Notes: a model not told the origin generated them from the sequence alone. A stretch of 64,000 bases of DNA from JBJSXJ01 sp044235425 (GCA_044235425.1 JBIIHW010000008.1:62001-126000); one strand, 5' to 3'; counted from the first letter of the stretch, positions 1 to 7,792 are shown. Translations and numbers: made by a program.

Positions 1-444
1 TCGTCGCAGATCTGGATTGCCCGTGAAATCAACGCCCGACAAATCGTACACTTCTCGTTCGTGAAACTCGGCCGCTGCCCAGACGCCACTGACCGAAGGC
101 ACTTCCGGCAACTGCCCCGCTACGTCATCCTTCCAGCGCGGCAGCATGACTTTGAGCACGAGGGTATGCTTCCGTGTCACACTGGACAGGTGGTAGACCA
201 CTTCCAGGTGCGGCTTCCAGTCCACCTTGGCGGCTTTTTTCGGGTCGGGTTCGAAGTAATCGACAACCGAAATGCAGTTGAGAACGTTGAAGCGCAAGTC
301 GCTGTCGTTTTTTAGAAACTGAGCGACTGCGACCAGGCCATGAGGTGCGATTTCAATCCAGGGATCGATCGCTTTGACGTTGCTGCCGGTGATCAAGTCG
401 CCAAATTTTGCTTGCAGGCGAGTGAGTAGATCTTGGCCGCTCAT
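1..444 (-). CDS. nuoC: NADH-quinone oxidoreductase subunit C (partial, runs off the left edge)
   Basis: Peripheral-arm subunit of respiratory complex I (NADH to quinone, proton pumping). I translated the minus strand from the ATG at 444 and found an open frame to the window edge, about 148 codons. The translation begins MSGQDLLTRLQAKFGDL and contains the family signature WAAAEFHEREVYDLSG followed by GNPDLRR at the truncated end, matching the 30-kDa subunit signature. An AGGG-type ribosome site precedes the ATG. It lies 55 bp downstream of nuoA on the same strand. Normally nuoB separates nuoA and nuoC, and here it does not. Whether the frame continues into a fused nuoD cannot be seen. Confidence 0.88.
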   Translation of the reverse strand, partial: MSGQDLLTRLQAKFGDLITGSNVKAIDPWIEIAPHGLVAVAQFLKNDSDLRFNVLNCISVVDYFEPDPKKAAKVDWKPHLEVVYHLSSVTRKHTLVLKVMLPRWKDDVAGQLPEVPSVSGVWAAAEFHEREVYDLSGVDFTGNPDLRR

Positions 445-499
445 GAATCCCTACCCTTCGTCATTTCTCTTCTAATACCGATCAAAGCCAGTAACTCGC

Positions 500-1165
500 C
501 TACGCGGCGCGCATGCCACTGCCAGCGGGGCCCGCCGTGGCTGGCGGCTTACTCCGCTCCGAACTCACCGCACGCACCCAGTCGAGATCACCGCGGAACC
601 AGACGTAAGCGAAGCCGACCAGAAGCACGCCGAAGAACATGGCAATATCGATCATCGTGAACGCTTGCAACTGCCGCGCACCATGCCGAGCAATTTCGCG
701 ACTGCGTTGCGATAGCTCCAGAGATGCCGGAACTTTGCTCGCCAGACTCTCCGGGACCGTGGTGACCACTTGCGGATCACGCACACCCAGCTCGCGATAA
801 AGCTGCGCACCGGCGGTTGTCAGTGCCAACTGACCATCATTTTGAGTGGCAACCACTTCCATTTTGGAGTCGGCCAGGCTGACCGATTTTCCGAAGACCG
901 TGGCCCACGGAAAGAAGAAGGCAACTTCCACGTCGAAGATGATAAACAGCAGGGCGACGACATAGAAACGCAGGTCAAACTGCACAAAGCTGGAGCCGAT
1001 CGTCGGCTCACCGCACTCATAAATCTCTTGTTTCTCGGGACTGGGATTGTCAGGACGCAAAAAGCGACCGACGAGCAGGTTGGCAAACAAGAAGACAATG
1101 CCAACACCAACGAACAGAGCTAGATAAGCGACAATCCCGATGGAGACATCCTGGGCGGAAGACAT
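500..1165 (-). CDS. nuoA: NADH-quinone oxidoreductase subunit A, with an enlarged loop
   Basis: Small membrane subunit of complex I. Residues 10-33 form a first membrane helix. The conserved stretch YECGEPTIGS lies at about 49-58, and FYVVALLFIIFDVEVAFFFP at about 67-86 is the second helix with its conserved acidic pair. A third helix lies near 165-190. NuoA is usually about 120 residues. This one is about 221, because roughly 70 polar residues (95-165) sit between helices two and three and there is a C-terminal extension. I chose the ATG at 1165; a GTG at 1177 would add four residues. Its neighbours are nuoC downstream and a DUF2203 gene and nuoI upstream. Confidence 0.9.
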   Translation of the reverse strand: MSSAQDVSIGIVAYLALFVGVGIVFLFANLLVGRFLRPDNPSPEKQEIYECGEPTIGSSFVQFDLRFYVVALLFIIFDVEVAFFFPWATVFGKSVSLADSKMEVVATQNDGQLALTTAGAQLYRELGVRDPQVVTTVPESLASKVPASLELSQRSREIARHGARQLQAFTMIDIAMFFGVLLVGFAYVWFRGDLDWVRAVSSERSKPPATAGPAGSGMRAA

Positions 1166-1330
1166 GGCGACAACCACTCGGGTAGTTGAGCCCCTTGAAA
1201 TGCGAGGTTCGAGTTCGCTGAGAACTCGATGGCCGTCGATTCAAAGAGCCACGAAGGATGGGAAAAAATCAAAACACGGATTGTAGACTCGACCACTTAG
1301 TTTGCAAGCCGTCGAAGCGGCTCGCGATCA

Positions 1331-1774
1331 TCAGGAGCAGGCGGGTTGACCGAGCGGTTGGCGACCGGCGAAACCAGCATGCAAGTCGTGCCAAAAGCGC
1401 ACGTCTTCTTCGCCGAGCTTCCAGCACAGCAGGGCCGGGCGACCATCCATTATCGTGGGAAAATCAACTAAACCCTCACGAGGGTCTTTCAGTTCGACAC
1501 CCAATTCCATCAGTTCGTGAACGAAACCTTCGAGCCGATTCAGGTCCTGCTCTGCTTCGGTTTCCCGCTGGGCGATTTCTTCGTCGTACAGATTGCCGGT
1601 CCGTTTGTCACGATCACCGGCGAGCAGGCGGAGTTGTTCGCGGCGTTCGATCAAGTCGCGTGACAAGGCGACGATGTCACGCACGATCGACTTCACCAGG
1701 GGCAACATCTGATTCGCTTCCTCAACGGTAAACAAGCGAACCGGCGCTTCACTGCGGTCAAGTTGCTCATTCAT
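1331..1774 (-). CDS. DUF2203 family protein
   Basis: A 147-residue soluble, mostly helical protein matching DUF2203 as I know it: an N-terminal FTVEEANQMLPLVKSIVRDI segment, a charged coiled-coil-like middle (about 40-95), and a C-terminal part with GLVDFPTIMDGRPALLCWKL followed by a WHDLHAGFAGR motif. The function of the family is unknown. The open frame extends upstream to 1888, but the ATG at 1774 is preceded by GGAGG at a good distance and gives the usual family length, so I prefer it. It sits between nuoI and nuoA on the same strand, so it is probably cotranscribed with complex I genes; that does not prove a role in the complex. Confidence 0.8.
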   Translation of the reverse strand: MNEQLDRSEAPVRLFTVEEANQMLPLVKSIVRDIVALSRDLIERREQLRLLAGDRDKRTGNLYDEEIAQRETEAEQDLNRLEGFVHELMELGVELKDPREGLVDFPTIMDGRPALLCWKLGEEDVRFWHDLHAGFAGRQPLGQPACS

Positions 1775-1888
1775 GCCAGCGATGGCCTCCAGACAAACAA
1801 ATCCGACAAAAGATCTACGCGTTCGTTCGAAGTAGCGATCGGGTGAGGAGAAGCGGTGAGCGCCCGGGCCAGCCGGGTCGCGCCGCAC

Positions 1889-2416
1889 TTATTGATTCGG
1901 ACCACCATGCACGGTGTCGACCAACACCTTCGACTCGGCCACTGCCGTGGGGTTGAGCGTTGCTCGACCCCAGGATACGTCGAGCGGGAGGCGGGCGAAA
2001 TCAACGATGCATCCGTCACGGCTGTAACAGCTTAAGTCGTGCGAAGCACCCATGAAGATGCAATCGACAGGGCAGGGCTCCACACACAATGCACAAAACA
2101 TGCACTTGGAGTAGTCGATCGCAAATCCCGTGACTTTGAAGCCTTTCGATCCCTCCACTCGCTCTTTACCAATATAAATACAGTCGACTGGACAGGCCTT
2201 GGCGCACTGATCACAGGCGATGCAAGTCGTGAGATCGTAGCGGTGAAATCCTCGATAACGAGCGGAAACCGGCACCGGCTTCTCGGGATACTCGAACTTC
2301 TCTGTAAATGTTCCACGGCCTTCGCGATAGGTCGTGAGCCAATATCGCAAAGTGACCCATAAGCCCTGGGCCACGGTTGTTACGGCTAACAGCAGATTGC
2401 GGAGCCAAGCCACCAT
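1889..2416 (-). CDS. nuoI: NADH-quinone oxidoreductase subunit I, 2x[4Fe-4S] ferredoxin type
   Basis: Carries electrons through two [4Fe-4S] clusters in the peripheral arm of complex I. Two complete CxxCxxCxxxCP motifs are visible: CIACDQCAKACP (about 66-77) and CMFCALCVEPCP (about 105-116). The N-terminus (residues 5-28) is hydrophobic and probably lies along the membrane, as in NuoI. Length 175 residues is normal. The C-terminal tail after about residue 125 is variable. It is the most upstream complex I gene in view on this strand and is followed, after 114 bp, by the DUF2203 gene. Confidence 0.92.
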   Translation of the reverse strand: MVAWLRNLLLAVTTVAQGLWVTLRYWLTTYREGRGTFTEKFEYPEKPVPVSARYRGFHRYDLTTCIACDQCAKACPVDCIYIGKERVEGSKGFKVTGFAIDYSKCMFCALCVEPCPVDCIFMGASHDLSCYSRDGCIVDFARLPLDVSWGRATLNPTAVAESKVLVDTVHGGPNQ

Positions 2417-2560
2417 GGGTAGTCACCAAAAAGAGGCCGAGTAGGAAATGAACCGGGATTATAAAGGCCCACGACGGGGACGCAAGCAGTGGAGCGAGGA
2501 GCGTACCGCCAACGCAGGGAAGAAATTCACGGAAAAAAACTGACTGATGGAAGAGTTTGC

Positions 2561-2588
2561 TTGACGCGGCAACTTCTCCACGTAGAGT
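2561..2588 (+). promoter_or_regulatory. Predicted sigma-70-like promoter of csrA
   Basis: TTGACG at 2561-2566 and TAGAGT at 2583-2588 are separated by 16 bp. The csrA start lies about 58 bp downstream of the -10 element. Between them are several GGA triplets, including AAGGAATGGA just before the start codon; such GGA motifs are typical CsrA binding sites, so self-repression at the translation start is possible. Confidence 0.45.
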
Positions 2589-2646
2589 GGATGGAATGCC
2601 GGTCCGGAATGGAAGACCGTGGATTACCAACGCGAAGGAATGGAAC

Positions 2647-2892
2647 ATGTTAGTCCTGTCTCGCAAAAAGAACGAAAGCATCGTCATTAACAACGACATC
2701 ACGGTCGTCGTCGTCGAGATTCGCGGGGACAAAGTGCGACTGGGGATCGAAGCACCGAAAGAAGTTCCCGTTCATCGGCGCGAAGTATTCGATGCGATTC
2801 AGCGTCATGGAGATTTAGAAGCAACGGCTGGTGCCAACGAAATCAGCGAAGAAAATGGCGAAGATCGCGATCCGAGCGCGAACTCCACTTGA
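2647..2892 (+). CDS. csrA: Carbon storage regulator CsrA
   Basis: RNA-binding global post-transcriptional regulator that binds GGA motifs in mRNA leaders. The protein starts MLVLSRKKNESIVINNDITV and contains VRLGIEAPKEVPVHRREV, both hallmark CsrA segments; Leu4, Arg6 and the VHR(R)EV RNA-contact region are present. It has 81 residues, slightly longer than the usual 60-70, with an acidic C-terminal tail (about 58-81). The frame is open upstream to 2557, but the family begins exactly at the ATG at 2647, which is preceded by AAGGAATGGA. It is followed after 78 bp by a tRNA-Glu gene on the same strand. Confidence 0.95.
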   Translation: MLVLSRKKNESIVINNDITVVVVEIRGDKVRLGIEAPKEVPVHRREVFDAIQRHGDLEATAGANEISEENGEDRDPSANST

Positions 2893-2970
2893 CGATCAAG
2901 GCTCCTGCTTCTTAAATACGTCTCCTACGTTATCCGCAGAGCTGTGCTGCGGTGAAGGAAGAACAAGATT

Positions 2971-3043
2971 GGCCCTGTCGTCTAGAGGCCTAGGACACCG
3001 CCCTTTCACGGCGGTAACCGGGGTTCGAATCCCCGCAGGGTCA
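2971..3043 (+). tRNA. tRNA-Glu (anticodon TTC)
   Basis: A 73-nt cloverleaf. The acceptor stem is GGCCCTG paired with CAGGGTC, including one G-T pair, plus an A discriminator at 3043. The anticodon stem is CCGCC (2998-3002) with GGCGG (3010-3014). The loop is CTTTCAC, with anticodon TTC at 3005-3007. The T arm contains GGGGTTCGAATCCCC. The 3' CCA is not encoded. Confidence 0.96.
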
Positions 3044-3182
3044 TTTCTCAATCTTGTGCCGCTGGCCAGTGATGGCTATCTGGTAACGTCTGTCTGGTGA
3101 TTTCGCTGGCTGGTCTGGCCACGGTTCGTAGGCGGTTTCTGCTCGCGGTTCAATCGTGGTCGCTTTTTATGGAGACGCTCGA

Positions 3183-4418
3183 TTGACCCTCCCTTACGAC
3201 GCTTTCATTCTCGTTTCGTTCGGCGGTCCGGAAGGCCCCGATGACGTGCTCCCCTTTCTCGAAAACGTGCTCCGCGGACGCAACGTACCACGAGAGCGCA
3301 TGCTGGAAGTCGCAGAACATTACCAGCATTTTGGCGGCGTCAGCCCGATCAATGCACAAAATCGAGCACTCATTGCGGCTCTGGAACAGGAGTTTCGCGA
3401 CACGGGCCTGAAACTGCCGATCTATTTCGGCAACCGCAACTGGCACCCACTCATGGCCGATACTCTCCGGCAAATGGCAGCCGATGGAGTGCGGCGAGCA
3501 CTCGCCTTTGTCACCTCCGCCTACAGCTCTTACTCCGGTTGCCGACAGTATCGCGAGAACATCGAAGCGGCCCGGCAGATCGTCGGTCCCGAAGCACCGA
3601 CCGTTGACAAGCTGCGCGTGTTCTACAACCACCCCGGTTTTGTCGATCCGATGGTGGAACTCGTACGCGATTCGCTCGCGACGATTCCCGCTGCTCGTCG
3701 TGCCACCACCCAGCTGCTGTTTACCGCTCATAGTATCCCGCAAGCGATGTCGGATAATTGCAACTACGTGAAGCAGTTAACCGAGGCAGCTCGGCTGGTC
3801 GCCAGCCAAACCAGCGATCTGGGAGTCGCCGCGGATCGCTGGCAACTGGTCTATCAAAGTCGCAGCGGCCCGCCCACTCAGCCCTGGCTCGAACCCGACG
3901 TCGGTGACGCCCTGCGCGCAGCCCTGGCGTCGGGAGCAACCGACGCAATCGTCATCCCGATTGGCTTCATTTCCGACCACATGGAAGTCATGTTCGACCT
4001 CGACGTGGAAGCTCACGAGCTCTGTCAGGAAATGGGACTGAACATGATTCGCTGTCCCACCGTGGGAACGCATCCGCGCTTCGTGCGGATGATTGCCGAA
4101 CTGGTGAAAGAGCGAATGAGCAAGCAACCAGAACGCTTGGCTTTGGGGCAGTATGGACCCAATCACGATGTCTGCCCGGTCGATTGCTGCCGGTATGAAC
4201 CGCAGCGACCAGGAATGGGCGGCCCAGGTGGTAGACCCGGCATGGCTGCTCCAAACACGAGTGGGCCAGGGACAGGTGGGCCAGGGACAGGTGGGCCAGG
4301 GACAGGTGGGCCAGGGACGGGTGGGCCAGGGACGGGTGGGCCAGGGACGGGTGGGCCAGGGACGGGTGGGCCAGGGACGGGTGGGCCAGGTGGCAGACCG
4401 ACTGGGCCGCGGCCGTGA
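3183..4418 (+). CDS. hemH: Ferrochelatase with probable [2Fe-2S] cysteines and a Gly-Pro repeat tail
   Basis: Inserts Fe2+ into a porphyrin in haem synthesis. Family features: AFILVSFGGPEGPDDV near the N-terminus, active-site His in FTAHSIP (about residue 183) and Glu in DHMEVMFD (about 268). I chose the TTG at 3183 because GGAG lies eight bases upstream; a GTG at 3156 would add nine residues. A cysteine in SYSGCRQYREN (about 120) and three near the end (HDVCPVDCC, about 331-336) resemble the ligand pattern of bacterial ferrochelatases that carry a [2Fe-2S] cluster; that is inference. After about residue 350 comes a low-complexity tail including eight GPGTG units. The gene overlaps tsaC by four bases. 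Whether it acts on coproporphyrin or protoporphyrin is not decidable here. Confidence 0.93.
   Translation: MTLPYDAFILVSFGGPEGPDDVLPFLENVLRGRNVPRERMLEVAEHYQHFGGVSPINAQNRALIAALEQEFRDTGLKLPIYFGNRNWHPLMADTLRQMAADGVRRALAFVTSAYSSYSGCRQYRENIEAARQIVGPEAPTVDKLRVFYNHPGFVDPMVELVRDSLATIPAARRATTQLLFTAHSIPQAMSDNCNYVKQLTEAARLVASQTSDLGVAADRWQLVYQSRSGPPTQPWLEPDVGDALRAALASGATDAIVIPIGFISDHMEVMFDLDVEAHELCQEMGLNMIRCPTVGTHPRFVRMIAELVKERMSKQPERLALGQYGPNHDVCPVDCCRYEPQRPGMGGPGGRPGMAAPNTSGPGTGGPGTGGPGTGGPGTGGPGTGGPGTGGPGTGGPGTGGPGGRPTGPRP
4261..4391 (+). repeat. 15-bp tandem repeat inside the 3' end of hemH
   Basis: Eight full copies and one partial copy of a 15-bp unit, GTGGGCCAGGGACAG or GTGGGCCAGGGACGG. The first three units end in CAG and the next five in CGG, which suggests stepwise slippage or unequal recombination. 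In frame it encodes repeated Gly-Pro-Gly-Thr-Gly. Confidence 0.97.
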
Positions 4419-5425
4419 GTAGCAGCGAGCTGCCGGATTTGACGGCGGCGGTCCGCCACCTGCGGGCCGGCGAGCTGATCGCGATTCCAACCGAAACCGT
4501 GTACGGGCTAGCGGCGGACGCGGACAATGAGGAGGCGGTACGGCGGATCTTCGCGTGGAAGGGGCGTCCCGCCGACCATCCGCTGATCGTCCATCTTGCG
4601 GACGCACAGCAGATCGACGACTGGGCCCGCGACATTCCACCGACGGCGCGGCAACTGGCGGCCGCCTTCTGGCCCGGCCCACTCACCATGATCCTCCGCC
4701 GCTCACCACGGGCGCGGGACGTCGTCACGGGTGGATTGGAGACGGTTGGCTTGCGAGTGCCGGCGCATCCGGTGACGCTCGAACTGCTGCGCCGCTTCGG
4801 TGGTGCCCTGGCCGCTCCCAGTGCCAATCGCTTCGGGCGCGTCAGTCCAACTCGCGCGGAGCATGTCCGCGCGGAATTTGCTGATCGCCCCCTGCTCGTA
4901 CTGGACGGCGGTCCCTGCCGGGTCGGTTTAGAGTCGACGATTGTGGACTTGAGTGACGATCACCCGCGGCTGCTTCGTCCGGGTGCGATTACGGCAGAAC
5001 AACTGGCGGCCATTTTCGGTGAGCCGGTGTTACCGGCGCGGGCGGGCTCACCACGAGCTCCGGGACGCCTGGCCAGCCACTATGCTCCTCAAGCGCGCGT
5101 CGAGCTCGTCACAGCCGCACAGCAAGCGGAGCGATTGCGAGAGCTGATCGCTGCGGGCGAAAAAGTAGCGGTACTGGAGCTGGCAGGCGACGAATCTTGG
5201 AACTGGCCAGTCGAGTTTGGGAGCGAGAATCTCGTCAGCCGCATTTCTCTGGGCACCGATTTAGACGAATGTGCCCGTCGGCTGTACGATGGCCTGCGAG
5301 CGGTGGATGCGCGGGGGTGTCGTGTCGCGCTGATTACGCTGCCGAGTCGTGGTGGGATGGGAGCAGCGATTGCGGACCGACTGCTCAAAGCCGCCGGACT
5401 GGGGGACGGCGAGTCTGAGAAGTAG
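4415..5425 (+). CDS. tsaC: L-threonylcarbamoyladenylate synthase (TsaC/Sua5 family)
   Basis: Makes threonylcarbamoyl-AMP from threonine, bicarbonate and ATP for the t6A modification of ANN-decoding tRNAs. The YrdC-type domain fills about residues 8-195: IAIPTETVYGLAADADN, the KGRPADHPLIVHL nucleotide-binding motif, FWPGPLTMIL, GLRVPAHP and APSANRFGRVSPT. A C-terminal Sua5-type domain (about 215-330) begins after SPRAPGRLASHYAPQA, the typical linker. Total 336 residues fits the Sua5 form. The GTG start overlaps the hemH stop (GTGA), so translation is probably coupled. Assignment to the family is firm; the symbol follows bacterial usage. Confidence 0.92.
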   Translation: MSSSELPDLTAAVRHLRAGELIAIPTETVYGLAADADNEEAVRRIFAWKGRPADHPLIVHLADAQQIDDWARDIPPTARQLAAAFWPGPLTMILRRSPRARDVVTGGLETVGLRVPAHPVTLELLRRFGGALAAPSANRFGRVSPTRAEHVRAEFADRPLLVLDGGPCRVGLESTIVDLSDDHPRLLRPGAITAEQLAAIFGEPVLPARAGSPRAPGRLASHYAPQARVELVTAAQQAERLRELIAAGEKVAVLELAGDESWNWPVEFGSENLVSRISLGTDLDECARRLYDGLRAVDARGCRVALITLPSRGGMGAAIADRLLKAAGLGDGESEK

Positions 5426-5470
5426 TTTGCTTCTGCTGCTGAGTACGCGCAGACGGTCCGAAGCGGCGGA

Positions 5471-5566
5471 GCCGAGGCCGGCGAAAGCTCGGCGTGTAAA
5501 TGCCTGGATCTGCCTGTAGCGACCAGCAATACACTGGCGACCAGCAATACACTGGCGACCAGCAAT
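5471..5566 (+). repeat. Intergenic hairpin and 18-bp tandem repeat
   Basis: Between tsaC and arsR. GCCGAG at 5471-5476 can pair with CTCGGC at 5488-5493. Further on, the 18-bp unit GCGACCAGCAATACACTG occurs twice (5519-5536, 5537-5554) plus a partial third copy to 5566. The hairpin has no T-run after it, so a rho-independent terminator is not supported. Confidence 0.85.
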
Positions 5567-5643
5567 GCTCGGGCAAACCGCAGGCGAGCGAGTTCCGGCT
5601 GATCATTCGTTTTACTTCTTTCGCGAAATTGATTTTTGATTGA

Positions 5644-5671
5644 TTGACATGTCGTAAGCTTCCGATATAAA
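5644..5671 (+). promoter_or_regulatory. Predicted promoter of the arsR-rhodanese module
   Basis: A consensus TTGACA (5644-5649) is followed after 16 bp by TATAAA (5666-5671). The arsR ATG lies 22 bp downstream, with AAGGAG as ribosome site. It is one of the best sigma-70-like matches I saw in the window. Confidence 0.7.
5649..5668. promoter_or_regulatory. Predicted ArsR-family operator
   Basis: An imperfect 20-bp inverted repeat, ATGTCGTAAG followed by CTTCCGATAT, centred on AAGCTT; 16 of 20 positions are symmetric. It fills the promoter spacer and covers part of the -10 element, so repressor binding would block RNA polymerase. Position and symmetry fit ArsR-type self-repression. Confidence 0.6.
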
Positions 5672-5692
5672 GACTCAAGGAGTTAAACCGAG

Positions 5693-6022
5693 ATGAATGG
5701 CAAGGCGAAGATCAAGAAGGTCAAGCTGACGAGTCTGGAGGCGCTAGCGCAGGCAGCCGAATGCCTGAAGACGCTGGCGCATCCTCATCGCCTGCGCATG
5801 GTGCAGCTGATGCTGCAAGGTCAATACACGGTGGGAGAATTGGCGGAGGCATGCGAACTGCCCAGCCACATGGCCTCCGAGCATCTACGGCTGATGCTGC
5901 GCTGTGGCTTTCTCACGGCCGAGAAAGAAAGCCGCTGCGTCTATTACACGGTGGCTGAACCACACCTGGAACAGATCATGGCTTGCATTGAGGCTCGATT
6001 TGGAGCGGAAACGGTCCGGTAG
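5693..6022 (+). CDS. ArsR/SmtB-family repressor, probably sulfur-responsive
   Basis: A 109-residue winged-helix regulator. LKTLAHPHRLRMVQLM (about 25-40) is the typical dimer/helix-2 segment, VGELAEACELPSHMASEHLRL (about 47-67) the recognition helices, and the wing lies near 71-88. The arsenic-type ELCVC metal motif is absent. Cysteines are at about 24, 54, 71, 82 and 98. The partner gene is a YgaP-like rhodanese, an arrangement like the persulfide-sensing YgaV/BigR/SqrR regulators. However, the cysteine those proteins carry after the RL..L segment of helix 2 looks replaced here (RLRMVQ). I infer a sulfur-responsive repressor that controls itself and the next gene from the operator at 5649-5668. 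Confidence 0.85.
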   Translation: MNGKAKIKKVKLTSLEALAQAAECLKTLAHPHRLRMVQLMLQGQYTVGELAEACELPSHMASEHLRLMLRCGFLTAEKESRCVYYTVAEPHLEQIMACIEARFGAETVR

Positions 6023-6094
6023 TTTTTTCGTCTGACATATCGTCCTATCACGACCCATCAAGTTCTGTCATACCGAGAAACAAGGGAGCAGTTC

Positions 6095-6643
6095 ATGTCT
6101 CAGACAATTTCACCTCAGGAACTGGATAGCTTACGTCGCGCTGGCCGGCCCCTGGAACTCATCGATGTCCGTACTCCGGCAGAGTTCCGCGAGCTACATG
6201 TGGAATTTGCCCGTAATGTGCCGCTCGATCGACTCGATCCGCAGGCCCTGCAAGCGGAGCGCAAAGCGGGTGCGAGCGAACCGCTGTACGTTGTTTGCCG
6301 GTCAGGAAGTCGAGGCCGGCAGGCCTGCGAAAGACTGCTCGCCGCTGGCCTATCCCAGGTGGTGAATGTGGAGGGTGGCACGCTGGCGTGCGAAGGGGCT
6401 GGCTTACCCATGGTGCGTGGCAAAAAGACGATCTCGCTAGAACGACAGGTGCGGATTGCGGCGGGTTTTCTGGTGTTAGTGGGTGCCGTCCTGGCACTCA
6501 CCGTCCACCCGTACTGCGTCGGTATCTCGGCGTTCGTCGGCGCCGGCCTGATGTTTGCCGGGATCACGGACACCTGCGGCATGGCGATGATGCTCGCGCG
6601 TATGCCGTGGAATCAAGTGCCCCGCAGAGACGTTCCGGTTTGA
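6095..6643 (+). CDS. Rhodanese with DUF2892 membrane tail (YgaP-like sulfurtransferase)
   Basis: Residues 5-107 are a rhodanese domain with LELIDVRTPAEF and an active-site loop CRSGSRG (Cys about 69), which carries sulfur as a persulfide. Residues 110-175 form a DUF2892 domain: ISLERQVRIAAGFLVL, two membrane helices and CGMAMMLARMPWN. This is the domain order of E. coli YgaP, an inner-membrane rhodanese. It lies 72 bp after the ArsR gene, probably in one transcript. Its last 31 bp overlap the end of the convergent ribokinase gene. Likely role: handling reactive sulfane sulfur at the membrane. Confidence 0.88.
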   Translation: MSQTISPQELDSLRRAGRPLELIDVRTPAEFRELHVEFARNVPLDRLDPQALQAERKAGASEPLYVVCRSGSRGRQACERLLAAGLSQVVNVEGGTLACEGAGLPMVRGKKTISLERQVRIAAGFLVLVGAVLALTVHPYCVGISAFVGAGLMFAGITDTCGMAMMLARMPWNQVPRRDVPV

Positions 6644-7566
6644 TCAATTTCCGGGCGATAGGCCAGGGAGGGCTGAGCACCGGTGCGAGTGACTGAGAGG
6701 GTAGCGGCACGAGTGGCCCAGGCGACCGCCGCTCGCAGCGGCTGCCGCTCCACCAACGCCACCGCCAAGGCGCCATTGAAAGCATCGCCCGCCGCCGTGG
6801 TATCAACAGCCCGCACCACCGGTGCCGCACAGTGCCACGGCTCCTCACCGCGTGTGACCACCACGCTCCCGCGCTGCCCGAGCGTCACAATCACGGACTC
6901 AAAACCTCTCTCCTGCAAGCGCCGCGCGGCCACAACCGCCGTCGTCACGTCAGAGACCGGCACCCCAGCGAGCGCCGCCGCTTCCGACTCATTTGGTGTC
7001 AGCAGATCGATGCATTGAGGTAAACCGTCGGCCAAGATGTCCAGCCGCGCAGGGGCGGGATTCACGATCGTTCTCAGTCCGCGCTCACGCGCCTGCCGCA
7101 CCCCACAAGCCACCGCCTCAGACGGAATCTCTAAACTTGCCAGCAGCAGTCCCGCCGTCTGCCATACCGGCTCGGGGATTGCCAGCAGATCGGCCGAGCT
7201 CAGCAGGTCGTTGGCACCCGAGGCAACACTGATGCAGTTCTGTCCCTCAGCGTCCACGAAGATCAGCGCCACTCCCGTCGACTGCTGCGACACCTGCTTG
7301 AGGAAGCGGCAGTCGAGCTGTTCCTGCTGAAAACCGACGAGTGCCGCCTGGCCGAACGCATCGTCTCCAATTGCCGCCAGGAGCGTAACGGGCACGCCTC
7401 CAGCGCGTACCGCTGCCACCGCCTGATTGGCCCCTTTACCGCCCGCCGCTTGGTAGAAGGCACCGCCAAGTACCGTTTCGCCAGGCCGAGGCAAGCGCGC
7501 ACCCCGCACCACCAAGTCCACGTTCACCGACCCCAGAACCAGGATGCCTCGTCGTGAGTTTTGCAC
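6613..7566 (-). CDS. rbsK: Ribokinase-type PfkB sugar kinase
   Basis: Phosphorylates ribose or a similar sugar with ATP. The PfkB features are complete: LGSVNVDLVV at the N-terminus, AAGGKGANQAVAAVRAGG (about 39-56), NPAPAR in the middle, LTPNESEAAAL, and the catalytic anion-hole motif DTTAAGDAFNGALA with the base Asp near 255. The start is a GTG at 7566 with AAAAGGAG six bases upstream. Length 317 is normal. No sugar transporter is adjacent, so the substrate is inferred from family similarity only. The 3' end overlaps the convergent rhodanese gene by 31 bp. Confidence 0.86.
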   Translation of the reverse strand: MQNSRRGILVLGSVNVDLVVRGARLPRPGETVLGGAFYQAAGGKGANQAVAAVRAGGVPVTLLAAIGDDAFGQAALVGFQQEQLDCRFLKQVSQQSTGVALIFVDAEGQNCISVASGANDLLSSADLLAIPEPVWQTAGLLLASLEIPSEAVACGVRQARERGLRTIVNPAPARLDILADGLPQCIDLLTPNESEAAALAGVPVSDVTTAVVAARRLQERGFESVIVTLGQRGSVVVTRGEEPWHCAAPVVRAVDTTAAGDAFNGALAVALVERQPLRAAVAWATRAATLSVTRTGAQPSLAYRPEIDQTGTSLRGT

Positions 7567-7792
7567 CGATTACTCCTTTTCGTTGGGCCATCGGCCTGAT
7601 CATAAGCGGCACGGCGCGAGCCGTCCGGTGCCTTCCATTGGTTCCCGTTACACCGGAGGTCTTGCGCCCTGCCGCTTACTTTCTCTGCATTTATCGATCC
7701 AAGCATTCGTCATCAGACTCACGCCACGGGAAGAGAGCGTTGGTAAACCTTGGCGAGCTTTGCGCCTTTGTGTGAGCCTCCTTCGCTCCCGA

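Noticed and set aside
445..499. Hidden nuoB between nuoA and nuoC
   Set aside because: The gap of 55 bp is too short for any nuoB gene.
3777..4682. Minus-strand frame with a PTRPW-type repeat opposite hemH and tsaC
   Set aside because: The repeat is the complement of the 15-bp hemH repeat, and both plus-strand genes are clear families, so this is a shadow.
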